Shown: positions 35,760-50,600 of the stretch, in pieces
Layout: every line of letters starts with the position of its first letter
How positions within the stretch are numbered: the stretch's first letter is position 1
NCBI GenBank assembly: GCA_037954235.1
Contig: JBBMOA010000015.1
Coordinates: forward strand, 23,572,569-23,636,568
Origin: Aulostomus chinensis
Lineage: Eukaryota; Chordata; Actinopteri; Syngnathiformes; Aulostomidae
Reading direction: 5' to 3'
DNA: 64,000 nt
The notes under the pieces: generated by a model
What the model saw: the letters and a program-made list of their open reading frames with translations, nothing else
Databases searched by the model: none
What the model was told of the DNA's origin: nothing
Made by a program: the position numbers and the translations under genes

Positions 35760-38604
35760 CAAAGCTCTGATTCATAGCTGATTCACTGAAACACTGATGT
35801 TCCAAGTCACAGTGAATGTGACTTACGACTGAATGTGACTGAGAGCCGTGTCAGCTGCTCGTCTCTGAGCTTTTCCATTCTCAGTCTCGTCCCTTGACTT
35901 CTTAGACAACTTTAGAGACCTTCATTTAAAAAGCACCTGGTGCCTGATTTAGCAACATTTCTGAGAGACTCTAAGTGCTTTCCATAGCACGAGAAAAGCT
36001 GCTAGGGAGAGTCAGATATCTCTCTGCACCTCCTGTGAACGGTTTTAGGAAGCTGTGGTGGAGAGAAAAAAAACAAAGACAGATATTCTGTTGCTGTAAC
36101 TTCTCATTGATGGAGCATTTCAGTGCATTAAGAGACAAACACAACGCAGCAGTTCTGACACAATTTGCAAATCAGAGTTTTTTCTGCCAGGAAATTGCCT
36201 CAGTAAATGCTAGTTTGTGTCGTCATAATGGGCTATATGTCTGTCACCATTTCACACAGAATAACACGAGAACAACAGTGTTGTGCCTTTGTCTGTATTA
36301 AATAGATTGTGGGATACACAAAATTTAAAAGTCTTGTCCAGGAGCTGGATCAAAAAATCAAAATGAGGTGAGAAGAACTGCATGCTGCCGAAGAGCAGCC
36401 GGAGCAAAGTTTCGATCACCAACACAGGAGCTGCACATGATGCATGCACCTCCAGTTTTCTTTTCATCTTAATTTGGATATATTCTTAAACATCCTGATA
36501 AATAAGGTTCCTAAAGAGTTAAATATTCTTAAGAACCCAGTTTGACACGCGTGTTTCAGTGTGAAAGGGGTATGAGACCATATTTCCCCCCAGCAACATT
36601 CTGAGGACGTTTTATGAATGGAGCATCTATTGTCGGTTTCCTCTCTATAACTGAATGAGGTCGACTGAGCCTGAAAGCATTTTTCAGATTTGCAGTGAGA
36701 ACGTCTTTCCTTTCATATCAAGTAACTTCATGGGAGTGTTTCTTTCATAAAGTAAGCGGTGAAGAGAGATGGCAAATGTGGAGAAAATAATCAAAGAGAG
36801 ACACACGGAAGAGACACAGGTGGGAACCAAACTTACAAACACCAAAGAAAAGTCTAAGAGCCAGCTTGTGGACTACCTGCATTATGAGCGGGTAACAGTT
36901 TCCTCCCCAGCATCACATGGATGTGAAAAACGTGAGAGCAGAGCCAGGCAGTGGCAGTAACTCTAAAACTTTATCACCTGGTTTGGAACTGTCGCTGAAC
37001 CCCCCTCATGTTGTCTTGAGAGGAGCAGAGGGCTTCCCTTGCCAAGCAGATTACATAGTGCAAGTGTTCCCTAAATTGTAAAACTAAATCCAACATGTTA
37101 CTGTATGTGTTTTGTGAGAAGAGCCAGACATAATCACTGACTATCATGGTGACCGAAGACCAGTTAAGCTGGACTGAACCTACAGGCCACCTGCTTTGCA
37201 TCGCAAAACCAAAGAGAACTGAAAAAGCCTCATCCCAGTCAGGACAGTATTTATTCAACACTGATTTCAGAGTTAAATGCCAACCTCTAGCGTTCCCTGA
37301 GACTCTCACTGATACACACTTGACACCTAAAAGCACGGATCATCAACTGACAGCCTGCAGACCGCATCCAGCCAGCCAAAGCTTCCCAACCAGTCTACAG
37401 GAGTCTTTTATAAAGAAAGGAATGTCTGTCTCTATGTTCATTGATAAACATGCTCTTAATGAGCTGCTCCACTCTGTGCAGCATGCAGGAGAGAGAGCAG
37501 AGACGAGGCGGACATGAGTCATGAAATAACAGCTGACCATCAACAAACCAGCTTGTCTTATATGCTCTGAGTCCGTGGCAATCTGACACAATCAATATGA
37601 TTGAGCCACTTTTCTTTTGGGGTTGGTGAAGTCGAAACAAATTCCTGATTCATGATGGAAATACAGCCCAACATGTAGCTGGAAGAAAGTTAAATGACTG
37701 CAATATAAACACGAAATGAACTATATCCTGCTCACATGACCTCACATCTCACTGCAGCCATCTAAGCCAGCAGCAAACCTCCACATGCTTTGCCCATGTT
37801 AGACTGTTCTTGGCGTTGGGCCGCCATCAAATACAGCCTCGCCTCAGCAAATCATCCCAAAAGTTGCGACCAACTCTGATGTATTCTACTGTGGTTAAAC
37901 TTGAGTTATGCCACTTTTGGTTTTTGGAGAAACCAAAGCTTAATTTAGCGAGCACTCCCTACTAGCGGGTACTGCTAGCATTAGGATGTGGCTGCAGGGC
38001 TGATGTGCTGACATGGCTCAAAAGAGCAGACAAAAAAAACAAAAAACAAAGTAGAACAAGGAATCAAACAGAAACTGCCATGAGGTATTTTCCAAAACAC
38101 AAAGAGAAACACAAACCACAAACAAAAAACATGCAGAGTCAACGCTCCTTCATACAGAGTTTCAACCGAAAATGGCATGGCATCATCCTACTTCCTATAT
38201 TAATATTTGTTTACCACTGGTTTGAGCATCAAGCTAGTAGGAGTATATATATTTTTAGGCAGCATTGTTCATCTGCTATTAGTATCATTCACTGTAATAT
38301 TAACTAACAAGGATAACAACATCCAGCCTATTAATGAGCCTTGGAACCTCATTTTATGATAATAATAGAGCTGCGCAGAGCCACCAGGAACGCCTGCTCA
38401 GAATCCCACCAGTACAGGGCCGTGGGGGTCACCGCTCCTATGCTGACATCTTACATGAGCCTCCTGCAGTTTATTTAACTAGTGCCATGTCATTAAGACA
38501 AACATACTGTAGGAGTGTGTGTTTTTAGATATTAATACACACATATACTGCATACACATTGTTTCAGCTGGTGTTTTCTGGTCAACTTTTTATCCGTTAT
38601 GGAC

Positions 38605-38685
<81 letters not shown>

Positions 38686-41600
38686 GTATACAGTATAGAC
38701 CATAAATGGTGCCTCTGGCCTCATGACCAGTCCTCCACACAGACTCTTTCCATGTGACTATGACAGTGTGTGTGCCTCTTGTATTGCCCTGTAGTCGGGG
38801 GGGCAGGTCACAGAGATGGCATTTTCCAAATATAACCACAGCATGTGTCCAGAGATGAGGATCCAGTGACAGAGTTGGCTGACCAATCGTGATAGAGCAG
38901 AGTTTTCCTAGACCCCAGGCCTGTAGTGAGGATAAATCCTCTTTCCCACAGCTGGCAAGGATCACACAGACCTGACACGCAGGATATGAAGGGGAATCTA
39001 CAGCCCATCCTGCAGTGGGATCATATAGTCACTATTACATGATCTCATGGGCATGAGTAGCCAGCCACTTCTACATTTACATGAGCACTCATTGGTCAGT
39101 CTTTCACTCAGTTTGAAGACAATTACAAAATACTGCAGGGTGCCACAATAAGTGGCTCAGAGATGTTAGCTGCCTTCACTAACTTTGTTCCAGGAACACT
39201 GAGAATACTTCTTTCACCTCAGCTGCTTCTGAAAAACAAAGTTCCAGCAACTAACACTGCAACATGTTCAAGCATCATGTCTGAACTCTCTCATTATGCA
39301 CTGGCTGGCTATCCCAGCCAATATAGTGCCCGAATTCATTCTGTTGTCTTTGATCTCTAACCACTTCGGTCACCACATACAGTATAATGTACGTACAGTC
39401 AAGGCCGAACCAAAGCAGGAATCCTGTCAGTCACACGAAAACCTTTGAGAGCATCTCAAAAGCTATCCAAAATCCTGGCTGCCATCTCAGTCTGACTCAA
39501 GAGCCTTGGACCTCCAGACTTCAAACATGGCACTGCATCTCCTTAAGGCACCAGCGCCTACAAATCTGAAGTTAATTGGGTGAATAGTGGTCAGACAAAC
39601 CCTCCAACCCTGACTGTGACCGCTCATACCTGCCCCTGGAATCCATACAATCACAAACACCCGTGGTTAACAGGTGAGCATATACTGTACAAGATCATTG
39701 TTAGCACATTTGGAGGAGGACTGGGCCACATGTGGGCAATTTTTCCAATAGTGGGAATGCAAATGTCTCCTGGGCCACACTAAGGGACCACTTCATCAAC
39801 CTATGTCCTCTGTTGACTCCTGATCCAAAACATTTGCCTTAAATGTTTCGATTGGTTTGGTTGTCACGAACATGCCAAGGAGCAGACCTGGTGTGTGGGG
39901 CTTTGATTTTACCCATTTTTGCTCTAAATTTGTGACTTAAGACAGGAAGACTATTGCTTGCTCTGCCCATCACTCTTTTGTTGAATGTGGAGCAGATAGA
40001 GTGGGGAACTGAAATGCGATCAAAAGTGCTCATTGGAGATGAATGTTAAAGTGTGAACACAGTCTTAGCTGTCCTCTTGTGACCACATCGTAATACCAGG
40101 TCTAACCAGGACCTCAGATTTCTGATTTTGTATATCAGTCATAGAATGGTAGGAGTGGGCCTTCAGAAAATTATGTGGGCCTAATCAAGGAGCTGATGAA
40201 TGCGTGAACCTGTGACAAATTAGTTTCTACCAGCTCAAATAGTACAAGTGCAAGCTCTCAGAAACATTAAAAGACAATTAACTCTCCTTGTGCTTTGAGT
40301 TTGGAAACTCCTTGTGAGATTATTGAAGCACCGGGGTCACAGCCCCCAGTGGCCTGATGACGACTGGCACCACTGTTGCCTTTACTCCCCACATCTTCTC
40401 CATCTCAGCTCTTGGTGGGTCTGGTTGGTCATTATTCCCCTGCCACTGGGAGTACACTTTGGCTGGATCAGTGGAGAACATCTTGTTTATTCTCTTGGAC
40501 TCTACCTCCTTGGTGTATCTCTTCAGTCAGGTGGTCAGAGCTGTTAGCGTTTGTTCAGCGGTTTCAAGTGTCTCTAGTATGGATCCTCATTGTAGCTCTG
40601 CTAGCTTGCTTGCATCTGTCTGTGTTGCCTTTGTTTTGGCCTATATCTTTTCTTAGGTCTGGTTTAGGCTGGCCCTTAGATATGCTGCTACAGGCTTAGA
40701 CTGCCGGGGGATCTCCCATGGTGCACTGGGCTTCTCTCTCCTCCTCTCTGTCCTCTCTGTCCTCCTATATGTTTCATACATAAATCATACCCATACGTAT
40801 TACTAACTCGCCTTCTTCTCCGGAGCCTTCGGGCTCCCCTCATCCCAGATCCCGGGTGCTGCTGGAGGAGGCTGCAGACCTGAAGAGGCTCAAGCTACCA
40901 CCCGTAGCTCCACCTGCTCACGTCCCTGTCTGTCCATCAGTCTCTTCCCTTTCTCTCTCTCTTTATCTCTGTCCCTCTCTTTCCTTCTGCATATCTGTCT
41001 TCCTCCATTATCTCTCTTTGCCCCTAACCGGTCAAAGCAGAAGGCCGTCCCCACTGATCCTGGATCTGCTCAACGTTCCTGCCTGTTAAAAGGAAGGTTT
41101 TGGTGGCCGCTGTTGCCTTATGTGCTTGCTGATGGAGAATTGTTAGGTGTAGATTTATTGAAGGAGTGGGGTACTAGACCTGCTCTACCTGTAAAGTGTC
41201 ATGAGATAACGTTTGTTGTGATTTGGCACTCTACAAATAAAATTGACTTGACTTGACTTGACTAATGTCTATTTCTTGTGTTTCTTGGCCCAAACAAATC
41301 TCTTCTGCTTGTTGCTTTTCCTTACTTGTGGTTTCTTAGCAGCTATCCGACTGTAAAGGCCTGATTGGCACAGTTGATGTAGAGACGTGTCTGCTACTAG
41401 AATTCTGAGGCGCTGTTAGCTTGGGATTTCTGAGGCTGGTGACTTGATGAACTCATCCTCAGCAGCAGAGGAGACTCTTGGACTTCCTTTCCTGGGACGG
41501 TCCTCATGTGAGCCGGTTTCGTTGTAACGCTTGATGGCTTTTGCAGCTGCACTTGGGAACACATTCAAAGTTTTTGCAATTTTCTAGACTGACTGACCTT

Positions 41601-44600
41601 CCATTCTCAAAGTAATGATGGACTGTTGTTTCTTTTTACTGAGCTGATTGGTTCTTCATAACATGAATCGTAATGGTTGTCAAACAGAGCTGTCAGCTGT
41701 GTACCAACCTGACTTCTGCACAACACAACTGATGGTCCCAACCCCGTTAAGGAGGCAAGAAATTCTACAAATGAACCCAGACAAGATAAACATGTAAAAT
41801 AAAAACCATTTCAGGTGACGACATCATGAAGCTCATTGGGAGAAGGCCAAGGCCGATAGATAAGGACAATACATTGCATATTTGTTCGTGCTGATTAATC
41901 AAATTTGGAAGTCTAATCATGGCTGCTACAGAGATACTTCCAGGTTCTTCAGGTCTGGAATTTTCTTCAACAAAAAGTTCTTCTTGAACAGACCCTTAAT
42001 GAAATCTTGGCAGTTGTCTCTGCACAGCCAGACCTCTGTAGCCCACACCTCAGTAAAGAACTGAGTAGAACAGTGAATAAACAAACTTGAGGGTTTTCCA
42101 AGCTGCTGGTAAATAAACAAAAAAATAGAGTTGTCTTGGCTTGTGTCCGTGGATTTTTCCCCTCCTCCCCTCTGTGACTATGAGACTATGAGCTTTGCTT
42201 GGTCACTCCATACATGGTGTTAATGTCAGTGATGGCTGCATAGCCAGACTCAACATTTATAGACCCAGCAGTGACTTTGCCACTCGGCTCAATGAAAATA
42301 AAGTTGTCTCCAATCTGATGTGATTTCTGCTGTCACAGCATGAAGCTGATCCAAACACAGATGATGCTCTGTCATCAGGGCCGTCTGATAAGAGAGGACT
42401 GGTGTGTGTTTCTGATGTGAAACAGTCAGACCCAAAGGTATTTTTTCATTTAATGTTCAGAAAATGTTCTCCATTGGCTCACAGTCTGCGGAATCAATGA
42501 TAGCAATCGTGAAATCATAGATACAGAGAGGCTAAAGTCAGCAGGTGGAGGAGGAGCTCCTGGACCCAGAGGGACCAGCCTCTGCTTCTTTGAGCTGGTT
42601 GAGGCATCAGGGGAACATCCATTAGAACATCCCAGGGCATTCTGGAGGACCTCTGTGACCTTTATAATGGCTGCCACTAAGTATATTATGGACACATCAA
42701 ATTTTGATTATCAGTAGATACACATCTTACACATCAGCAAAGTATTGTAGAATCATTTCATCTATACTCAACAAAGAATAGAAACTTCCTCAGGATTTTT
42801 TTGGTCATAATCTCGTACTCAGCATGCTGGTGTGCCACATCAGTCCAGTCAGTGGATTTTGTTGTCAGTGTTTAATTGGTCACTTATCTGGATTTCAACA
42901 GATATTTTACAAATCTTGAGAGAGACAAACCTCAGGAAGAACATCTTTTAATCAAACTCAATGGATATTGGGAACCAGGAAAAGTTTCCCTTTTTTCAGT
43001 ATATTTCCCAGTTGGGAGACTGATATCCATGAGCCTAATTTGCTGCAGGCTCTAATACTTGCCATTGCTGTAGAACTCTTGTGTTGCAGTTTAACTCCTT
43101 TAGCAGAAAGATGCAACTAAAACCATTCATCTTGGAACAATTATATGGCCATGTAAAATATTTTTTTACTGTACAAAGTTCAGTGGTTTCTAAATGGCTT
43201 CTTGGTTATAAAAAACAAAAAACAAAACAACAACACAAAAAAAAAAAAAACAGCATCACAAAAATCACAAGACCGACACAGCACAAGTCACATGGTGGCA
43301 GGGCCAGTCTGGTTGTCCTCTGAGAGTCTGGTAACTGTTGATAAAGGGTCTTTTGATCTGAATCAACTTCCAAGCAACAGAATGCATCTAAAGTTGCCCT
43401 ACTTTGTGATCTAAAAAGTCATTTACCGCGTTCTACCGGCATCCCTCTGTATGTGGGGAGGTGGGCAATAATAATCATTGAAGATATAAAACTTTCATCA
43501 ATGACAGCTGCTTTTATTTAGATTTGCAGAGTGGATTTTGTTTATGCAGGTGATGCACGACATAGGAACTCCCTTCTTAGAAAATATGGCCCTCTGTCCA
43601 GCTGGATGGAGCTGCAGCATAACGTGCACACATGTACATGTACATGATTTGCCAAAATGAAATGACCACACAGGAAGGAAGTGTCACAAGACATTTGACT
43701 CCATGTCCCTTCACGATCATCTCAGTGTTGGAGCCCAAGCTAGGATTTTACGCGCTGATTGTGTATTTAGATGGTGCCCGCATGTTCGTCCCACAAGCTG
43801 GAGGCTACAATGGTGTTTGTCCAACTCAAAGGAAAGTGGACGTGGACAAGTTAGGCCAAACACAAGGCTGTAGCTTGTTAGAGGATGGTTTAACATGTAG
43901 CCTTTATGCCACAAACCTGCTCTGCTTCACGTTGCATATTTGACATCATTTCTGTCTGTTCCAATCCCAGCGGAGCCCCTGGTGAGGCAGGTGAAGAAGA
44001 CGCGGATAAAAAGAGACGACTTTCACATCCTGAAGGTGATCGGCCGAGGGACATTCAGTGAGGTGAGCAGAACAAGATAGGGATCAGTTACACCTTAAAT
44101 ATTCTGTAATTAGACCTGCTAGTACACTTTAAAATCCTCTCCTCAATCAATATGTCTCAAAAGTTCAAAAGTTGTCATTGTGGTTGAATTGTAAGTTCAA
44201 AGCAGGAAAAAATAACCATAAATGCAAAACTGTTTCATAACTTTGTGTAAAATTACTCTAGATATATCAGTGTGTAAGAAAATACTTGGGTGGAAGTTTT
44301 TGATCGTGAAGTAGAGAAAGATTGTGTTGCTCTCTTAGCTTGTTCAGAGTTGAGAGGGCGCGTTGCCATTGTTGTTTTTTGGGTGAAGCTATTTTAGTTA
44401 TGCTGTCAGGTTATTATCCTCTCCCAGTGGTTGCTTGTGAGATCCATCAACTGGAAATGCAATATTTTCCTTGCACTATTTTTTCATGTTTCATTGGAAA
44501 TTGGAATAAAAAAAAGAATTAAATATTGACATTTGGTGTTTGTTCATGATGGTCATGGATGTTTAAGACCTTCATGCTCTTGACCCGTTCTGAGAGCTGA

Positions 44601-47600
44601 GCTGTGATGCCCAACCCCACCAAAAAAGTTAATTTTCAGACAATGACATGAAATTAATTTGTGACCCCAAAATCAACGAATGTATGATTTGTACGGTATG
44701 TATGTTTTGAATGATGCTTCATCAATTAAAGTATCCTAATTGCCAGAAATCAGTTTTGTCCCCAGAAACACACCTGCAAATGTTTGATAACCCACCATCA
44801 ATGAACGTCTTTTTCTGATGGGACGAAGGCTGTAAAAGTCTCGACGTCTCACTGCTTATATTTAGTCAGCACACATTTAATATTAGAAACCATAGATACA
44901 AATATACATCGTTAATTGAGATTTTTTATAAAGCATGAAAATGAGCAAAACAAGTGCTTGGCAGATGCTTCCAGGCCTTTGTGAAATAAGTAATGGAGAA
45001 ATAGCAGTACTTCCTGAGGAGTAGATTTTTTAAAATTCTGATTTAATTTGTGAATGATATGCTGATCAAAGACAATTAACCCAGCACAAACACAGCTCTA
45101 TTCTACTGTAGGTTGCAAAAACACAAGCTACCATTTAACAAATCGCTATGCATCCTGCAGATTTCATGACTATTCAAGCTCCACACTCTTGTGTCAGTGA
45201 CTGGCGAACGCTTACAAATCCTCTCAAAGCAGGTTGTGGTTTTTATATGGGCACCCTCAGTTCAATCACAGCATCAAAGTGAATTGCTGTGTCAAACATG
45301 GAATCATAATAATATCTCTATGGGCTGCTGTGAGACATCTTGGTAATACTTGACTGTACAAAGGCGTTCAAGGAGGAAAGATGTTCTGAGCTGAGCCTCA
45401 ACAATTCCTCATTATACCACAGATCAAACCCCGCTGTGTAGCACATTTCTTCTTAGGTTCTTCCGCTCTGAGGGATTCTACCTCACCCTCTTTGCCTGTA
45501 GAGGATTAGCAGCGAGCATGTCAGCAGTGGGCTCTCGTCTGCACATCATACCTGTTTCTTTGCTGCACTCGTTAAAATTAAAACCGCTGAAGACTTCAGG
45601 ATAGTAAGGAGTTTTTTTTAATTTTAGCCAGGTTTTGCTTCAAGGGGAATAAACTACTCTACACGAGGATTATAAGGGAAATCAAGAGGAATTCTTCAAG
45701 CTATTGTTCTTTGAAATTGTGTTTACCGTGTGTAGGTTGCCGTTGCCAGAATGCGAAATACACAACAAGTGTATGCTCTGAAGATTATGAATAAGTGGGA
45801 CATGCTGAGGCGAGGACAGGTAAACACTCAAACGCTCAAACATGCACAGACAGTCATGGCACACAAAATTTCTCCTGTTAAATAGCTAATTAAAGTAAAA
45901 ATGATCAATTCCACTTTGTTCTTTGATTTAATCTTGATGTGTTTCCGTTGCTTCTGTTGTTGCTGTTGTTTCTGTTGCAGACAGCATGTTACCAAGAGGA
46001 AAGGGAAGTTTTGCTGAGGGGTGACAGACGCTGGATCACAGAGTTGCACTACGCCTTTGAGGACGACAATTATCTGGTACGGATGTACACTGAGTTTGTG
46101 AAGAAATATTGCTGCTACTTAATACTGTAACGGGCTGTATTTAGTCTGATACATCCATCTCTGTCCTCAGTACCTAGTGATGGATTATTATGTTGGGGGG
46201 GACCTGCTGACTCTGCTCAGTAAGTTTGGGGACCGGATCCCTGAGGACATGGCTCAGTTCTACCTGGCAGAGATGATCATGGCTATTGACTCCATCCACA
46301 GGCTGGGTTACATACACAGGTAGATTATTCTGACAGAACTGATCTCATACCTTCAATTATCCAATCCCAGCAATGCTCTGGGCAGATGACATCAGAATAT
46401 TCCCTCTGGGCTTTGCCATGGAAGACTGCTGTTCAATCGTAGTTTGCCACAATCAAAACTGTAGATATTGACCGTTATCATGAGTGGTTTTGGTTCAGTT
46501 TGGTTATACTATCAAAAGGATTCATGAGCAAAAGGTATGAATGAAGGTTTACACTGATTTCTGTGTGTGTCACACAGATGCCTCATTTCAGACTTCAACT
46601 GATTAAGAGGACTTTTAACTGAAGTATTAGGATTATTTTCAAAAGACTCAAATAATACCTTTCTAATTCTCCTTTCAACATTCATGTATTCACTTCTGTT
46701 GTTGTAACATTAAACATATAGAAACCTATTTTTAATGAATTAAATCTGACTACACTTGTCTCTTACACTTGCAGAGACATCAAACCTGACAACATCTTGC
46801 TGACAGCTGATGGACACGTAAGACTTGGAGACTTTGGCTCCTGTCTGAGGCTCCTAGAGGACGGGATGGTGAGTCTCTTACCTGCTGTAAGCCACATTGT
46901 AGAGATCTGGACCGGCACAAAGCAGGTTGGCCACACATCGTGTCAGCGGAGCGGCTCTTTTCACATGTTGCGCTGGCTCCACTCGTGCCAGTTTTCAGAA
47001 GGGAAATCAAAAACCTTTTATCAACTTAGATGAAATGTGGCTATCTGCTGCTGTACTTGTGTGTTCATTTTCCCTGTCGATGAACATTTGGAATATCCAG
47101 GAATTCCCATTACACACACGACAACTTGTCCTGTGAGAGACTGGCCATGTGTTTTGACTCTGACCATAAATTGTATGGATGTGTTTTGGGTTTTGTTTTG
47201 TGCTCTCCAACCCACCCACAATCATATCCATTTCTGTATTGGAACCAATGGTTTAACATGAAGCAGCAGTGATCTGCATGCAGGGTCATAGATTTCTTAT
47301 CACCATTTATGATTGAATGTGAAGGGAAAAGGGAATACTTCTGGTAGGTAAGCATACTAAGAGCTTTATTGCACATGTTCACTTTTAAAATGGATCTTGT
47401 GCATTTTTTCTAATACATTTGTTGTTGTTTTTTTGATAATTAAAACTTAATTTAAAATCATAAGGAAACCCATCTTCAGTACAAAGCACTCAAGTCAATC
47501 AAGACATACACTGATTTGCTTACAAAATGATGAAACAATACTGCTTGTGAGGTCTCTCTGCAGAGGCTAGTGCCCCTCTTCAGGCCATGGCCTGGCCCAC

Positions 47601-50600
47601 TGCCGGCTGAGTGTCACCCTCTCCGCTGTAGCTGCCTCGGTCACTCTGTGCTGTTTGCTTCAGCTCCATGGGACTCAGGGCTCCATGTGGAAACTGCTAT
47701 CCCCTCTCCATGCCAGTCAATCTTGTAAAATACTTCACTCAAGACAGCCACTGTCAGCCTCACATCTTCTCCCTGTTAATGCCTGTCCAGTTGTAGTTTT
47801 ACACAGCAGCACCAATGTTGGAAATGTAGGTCATGACCTTGGATACACTATCTATTGGTGTCATTACAGGTTCACTCATCCCTGGCAGTGGGGACCCCTG
47901 ACTATTTGTCTCCAGAGATTTTGAGGGCAGTAGAGGGAGGTGGAGGTTATGGTCCTGAATGTGACTGGTGGGCTCTAGGTATCTGTGCCTATGAAATGCT
48001 ACTGGGGACCACGCCCTTCTTTGCAGAGTCCATCTCTGAAACGTACGCCAAGATCATCAACTTTCAGGTAGTCTCACACTGTCAATGTAATATCTACTGC
48101 TGGGTAGAGGATGGGCTACATGCTAGTTATAGATTTACTGCAGATGTGGTTAAAATGTGGACTAAAATGCGATACCAATCAGAGCCTCTCTGGCTGGACG
48201 TAGCTTGTAAATGTTTTCAGAGAACATCTGACACAATTGGGACGTTTTCTCATTCATCAGCTGTAGATTCTAGGACAGTAGCGTCACAGTAAAGTAGGCG
48301 GGGAAATATGACCCAAGTGCAGACAGCAGGGGTTTAACCAAAAGTATTTAATCAAAAGGCAAAGTAACAATAAAACCGAGTGAAAAAACAAAATTAAGAG
48401 CTAAACTTACAAGACCTTGATGAGCTGGGAACATGGCCTGGTAACAAGACAATATGGCAATGACAATGACAAAACCAAGCGCAAACACAATCTGACGAGA
48501 GACAATGGGAAATGAGACACAGGTGGTGCAATGAACACAGGTGAGACACATGAGATCATCATGGGAAGGAGCACAGGAAGACAGGACACCAACTACTGAG
48601 TAAAACAGGAATATGAGACAAGGATCATGACAAGTAGGATCTATAACCAAAAAGTTGTTAAGTCTAGATGCTGTTTAGGGGTCTCAAACTGGTCCAGTAA
48701 AGGGCCGCTGTGGCTGCAGGTTTTCATTCCAACCCAGCAAAAGCAACACCTGATTCTACATAAATCAATCAAGCTGTGTCCACACAGCTCATTTGTTGGA
48801 TCAGGTGTTGCTTTTGCTGGGTTGGAATGAAAACCTGCAGCCACAGTGGCCCTTTACTGGACCAGTTTGAGACGCCTGGTTTAGACCCTATGAAACTCTT
48901 TGATCAGGTATGAACATCTTTAGACAATGTGCAGGACTCATGAGAGTAATTCTCTGCTCCTAATCGGATTCCTAGTCTGTTCCGCACCTTGGTGTTCATG
49001 GTTACCAACAGGCTGAGGAGGAGGTCTTTCTGCAGTTTTTGTTTTAGTCATAGCTGATTCCAAGTTGGCCCCTTGGGTGACCCCCTTGCTCATGTAGGAC
49101 ATCTTCCTTCTCAAGTTGTTTTTAAATTCACACCACTCTGAACTTTACAGCAACAGCCCACTTAACAGCTGAGAATCCCAGCTTCATAGAACTGTATTTT
49201 GAACCAAGTAGTTTACTTGTCTTTGGAAGAATCAGCACTAGTTCAACTGGACCACTTTTTTTCTTTCTGAAGAGGCTGCAACACCAGCTCTACTGTGGTA
49301 TAATCCCTAAGGAAAACCAGTAATATCCTGATGTGATCTACTTTTATAGGTTTTAGTCGTGTGAACACAAAAACTGGAGTTCACTTACAGAATGTGTTAA
49401 TTTGCAGGAGTATTTTGAGTTCCCTCCATCTGGCCCTGAAGTTTCAGACAAGGCCCGTGACTTCATCACTGGACTCATCTGTGAGAGGGAAGTCCGTCTT
49501 GGACAAAAAGGCTCCAGTGACTTCCGGAACCATCCTTTCTTCTGTGGACTAGATTGGGGTTCCCTGCATAAACTCCCTGCACCCTTCCTGCCTGATGTCT
49601 CTAATCCAACTGACACCTCCAACTTTGACATTCTGGATGATTGTCTCAGTGAAATGGTATAATTACAATATTAGTCTTTGTCAAGGAACCTGGGAGTCAG
49701 TCATTGTTGGGGGGGGGGTACTGATGTCATATTAAACACTGCATAACACAGACAAAGAAAACAGATTTATTTTTATTATTCTATTTCATATTTGCATATG
49801 TAAAACACACAACACAGCACTTTCTTTGATTGTCTTCCTCAAATTATGCCATTTTCTATTCTAAAGGTGTACATTTAAAAACAAACAGCCCTGAGATAAT
49901 AAATCCCAATTTCAGTTTCTCTCCTGAACATTCAGTTCCTTTCTTGATGTTCTGAAGAATGCATCTGCCCAAGGAAAATTGCAATCAGACAGAAAACAAG
50001 CACAAATTGTACCTAGCAGCAAGACTTAATGGGTGTGTTTTCACAAAAATGTCATTTGTGCAATATCTTTTGTTAACAGGAGCTTGAGGCAGGGCAGATG
50101 GCTGGTAGTCGTCCTTATGACTTTGGCCTTGAAATTTTTGGAGCACGCTCAAACAAATGGTGAATTTCATGCATTTAATGAACCAGGAGGGGATGCGGCA
50201 GCCCCCTCAGCACCCTGACTCCCATGGTCTATGTTGTGTGGCTATGCAGAGGGTTGTCTCTTTGGGGAAAGGCCAGAATGTTCCATACCATCTGTATACT
50301 TGGCAAGAGACCTTAGAGTATTTTGTGGCAGTCTGCTGATTCTTTGGGCCAGATTTTCTAAGCAGCGCAATCCAAACACGGTGCAGATGGGGTGGCTATA
50401 TCAGCAGGTGACCTCCCAACAATGTGCAAACATAGGAGCACAGGCATTCCTGAGCCAGTTTATGATTATGATGAAAGCAATCTATGAGCTGGGAAACAGG
50501 CGTAATGCAATGGAGAAGTTTCTGCATGAACTTTCTCAGGACGGACCCTGGTAATGGAGGTTCTGAGCAAATTTATAGAGCAAGTCCATGTCCACAAAAT

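Noticed and set aside
38597..38965. 122-codon minus-strand open frame
   Set aside because: Much of it is the translation of a (CA)n microsatellite, and the rest has no domain.
47855..48292. 145-codon open frame as a complete protein
   Set aside because: Only 47870-48067 is dmpk exon 7; the continuation past GTAGTC is intron.
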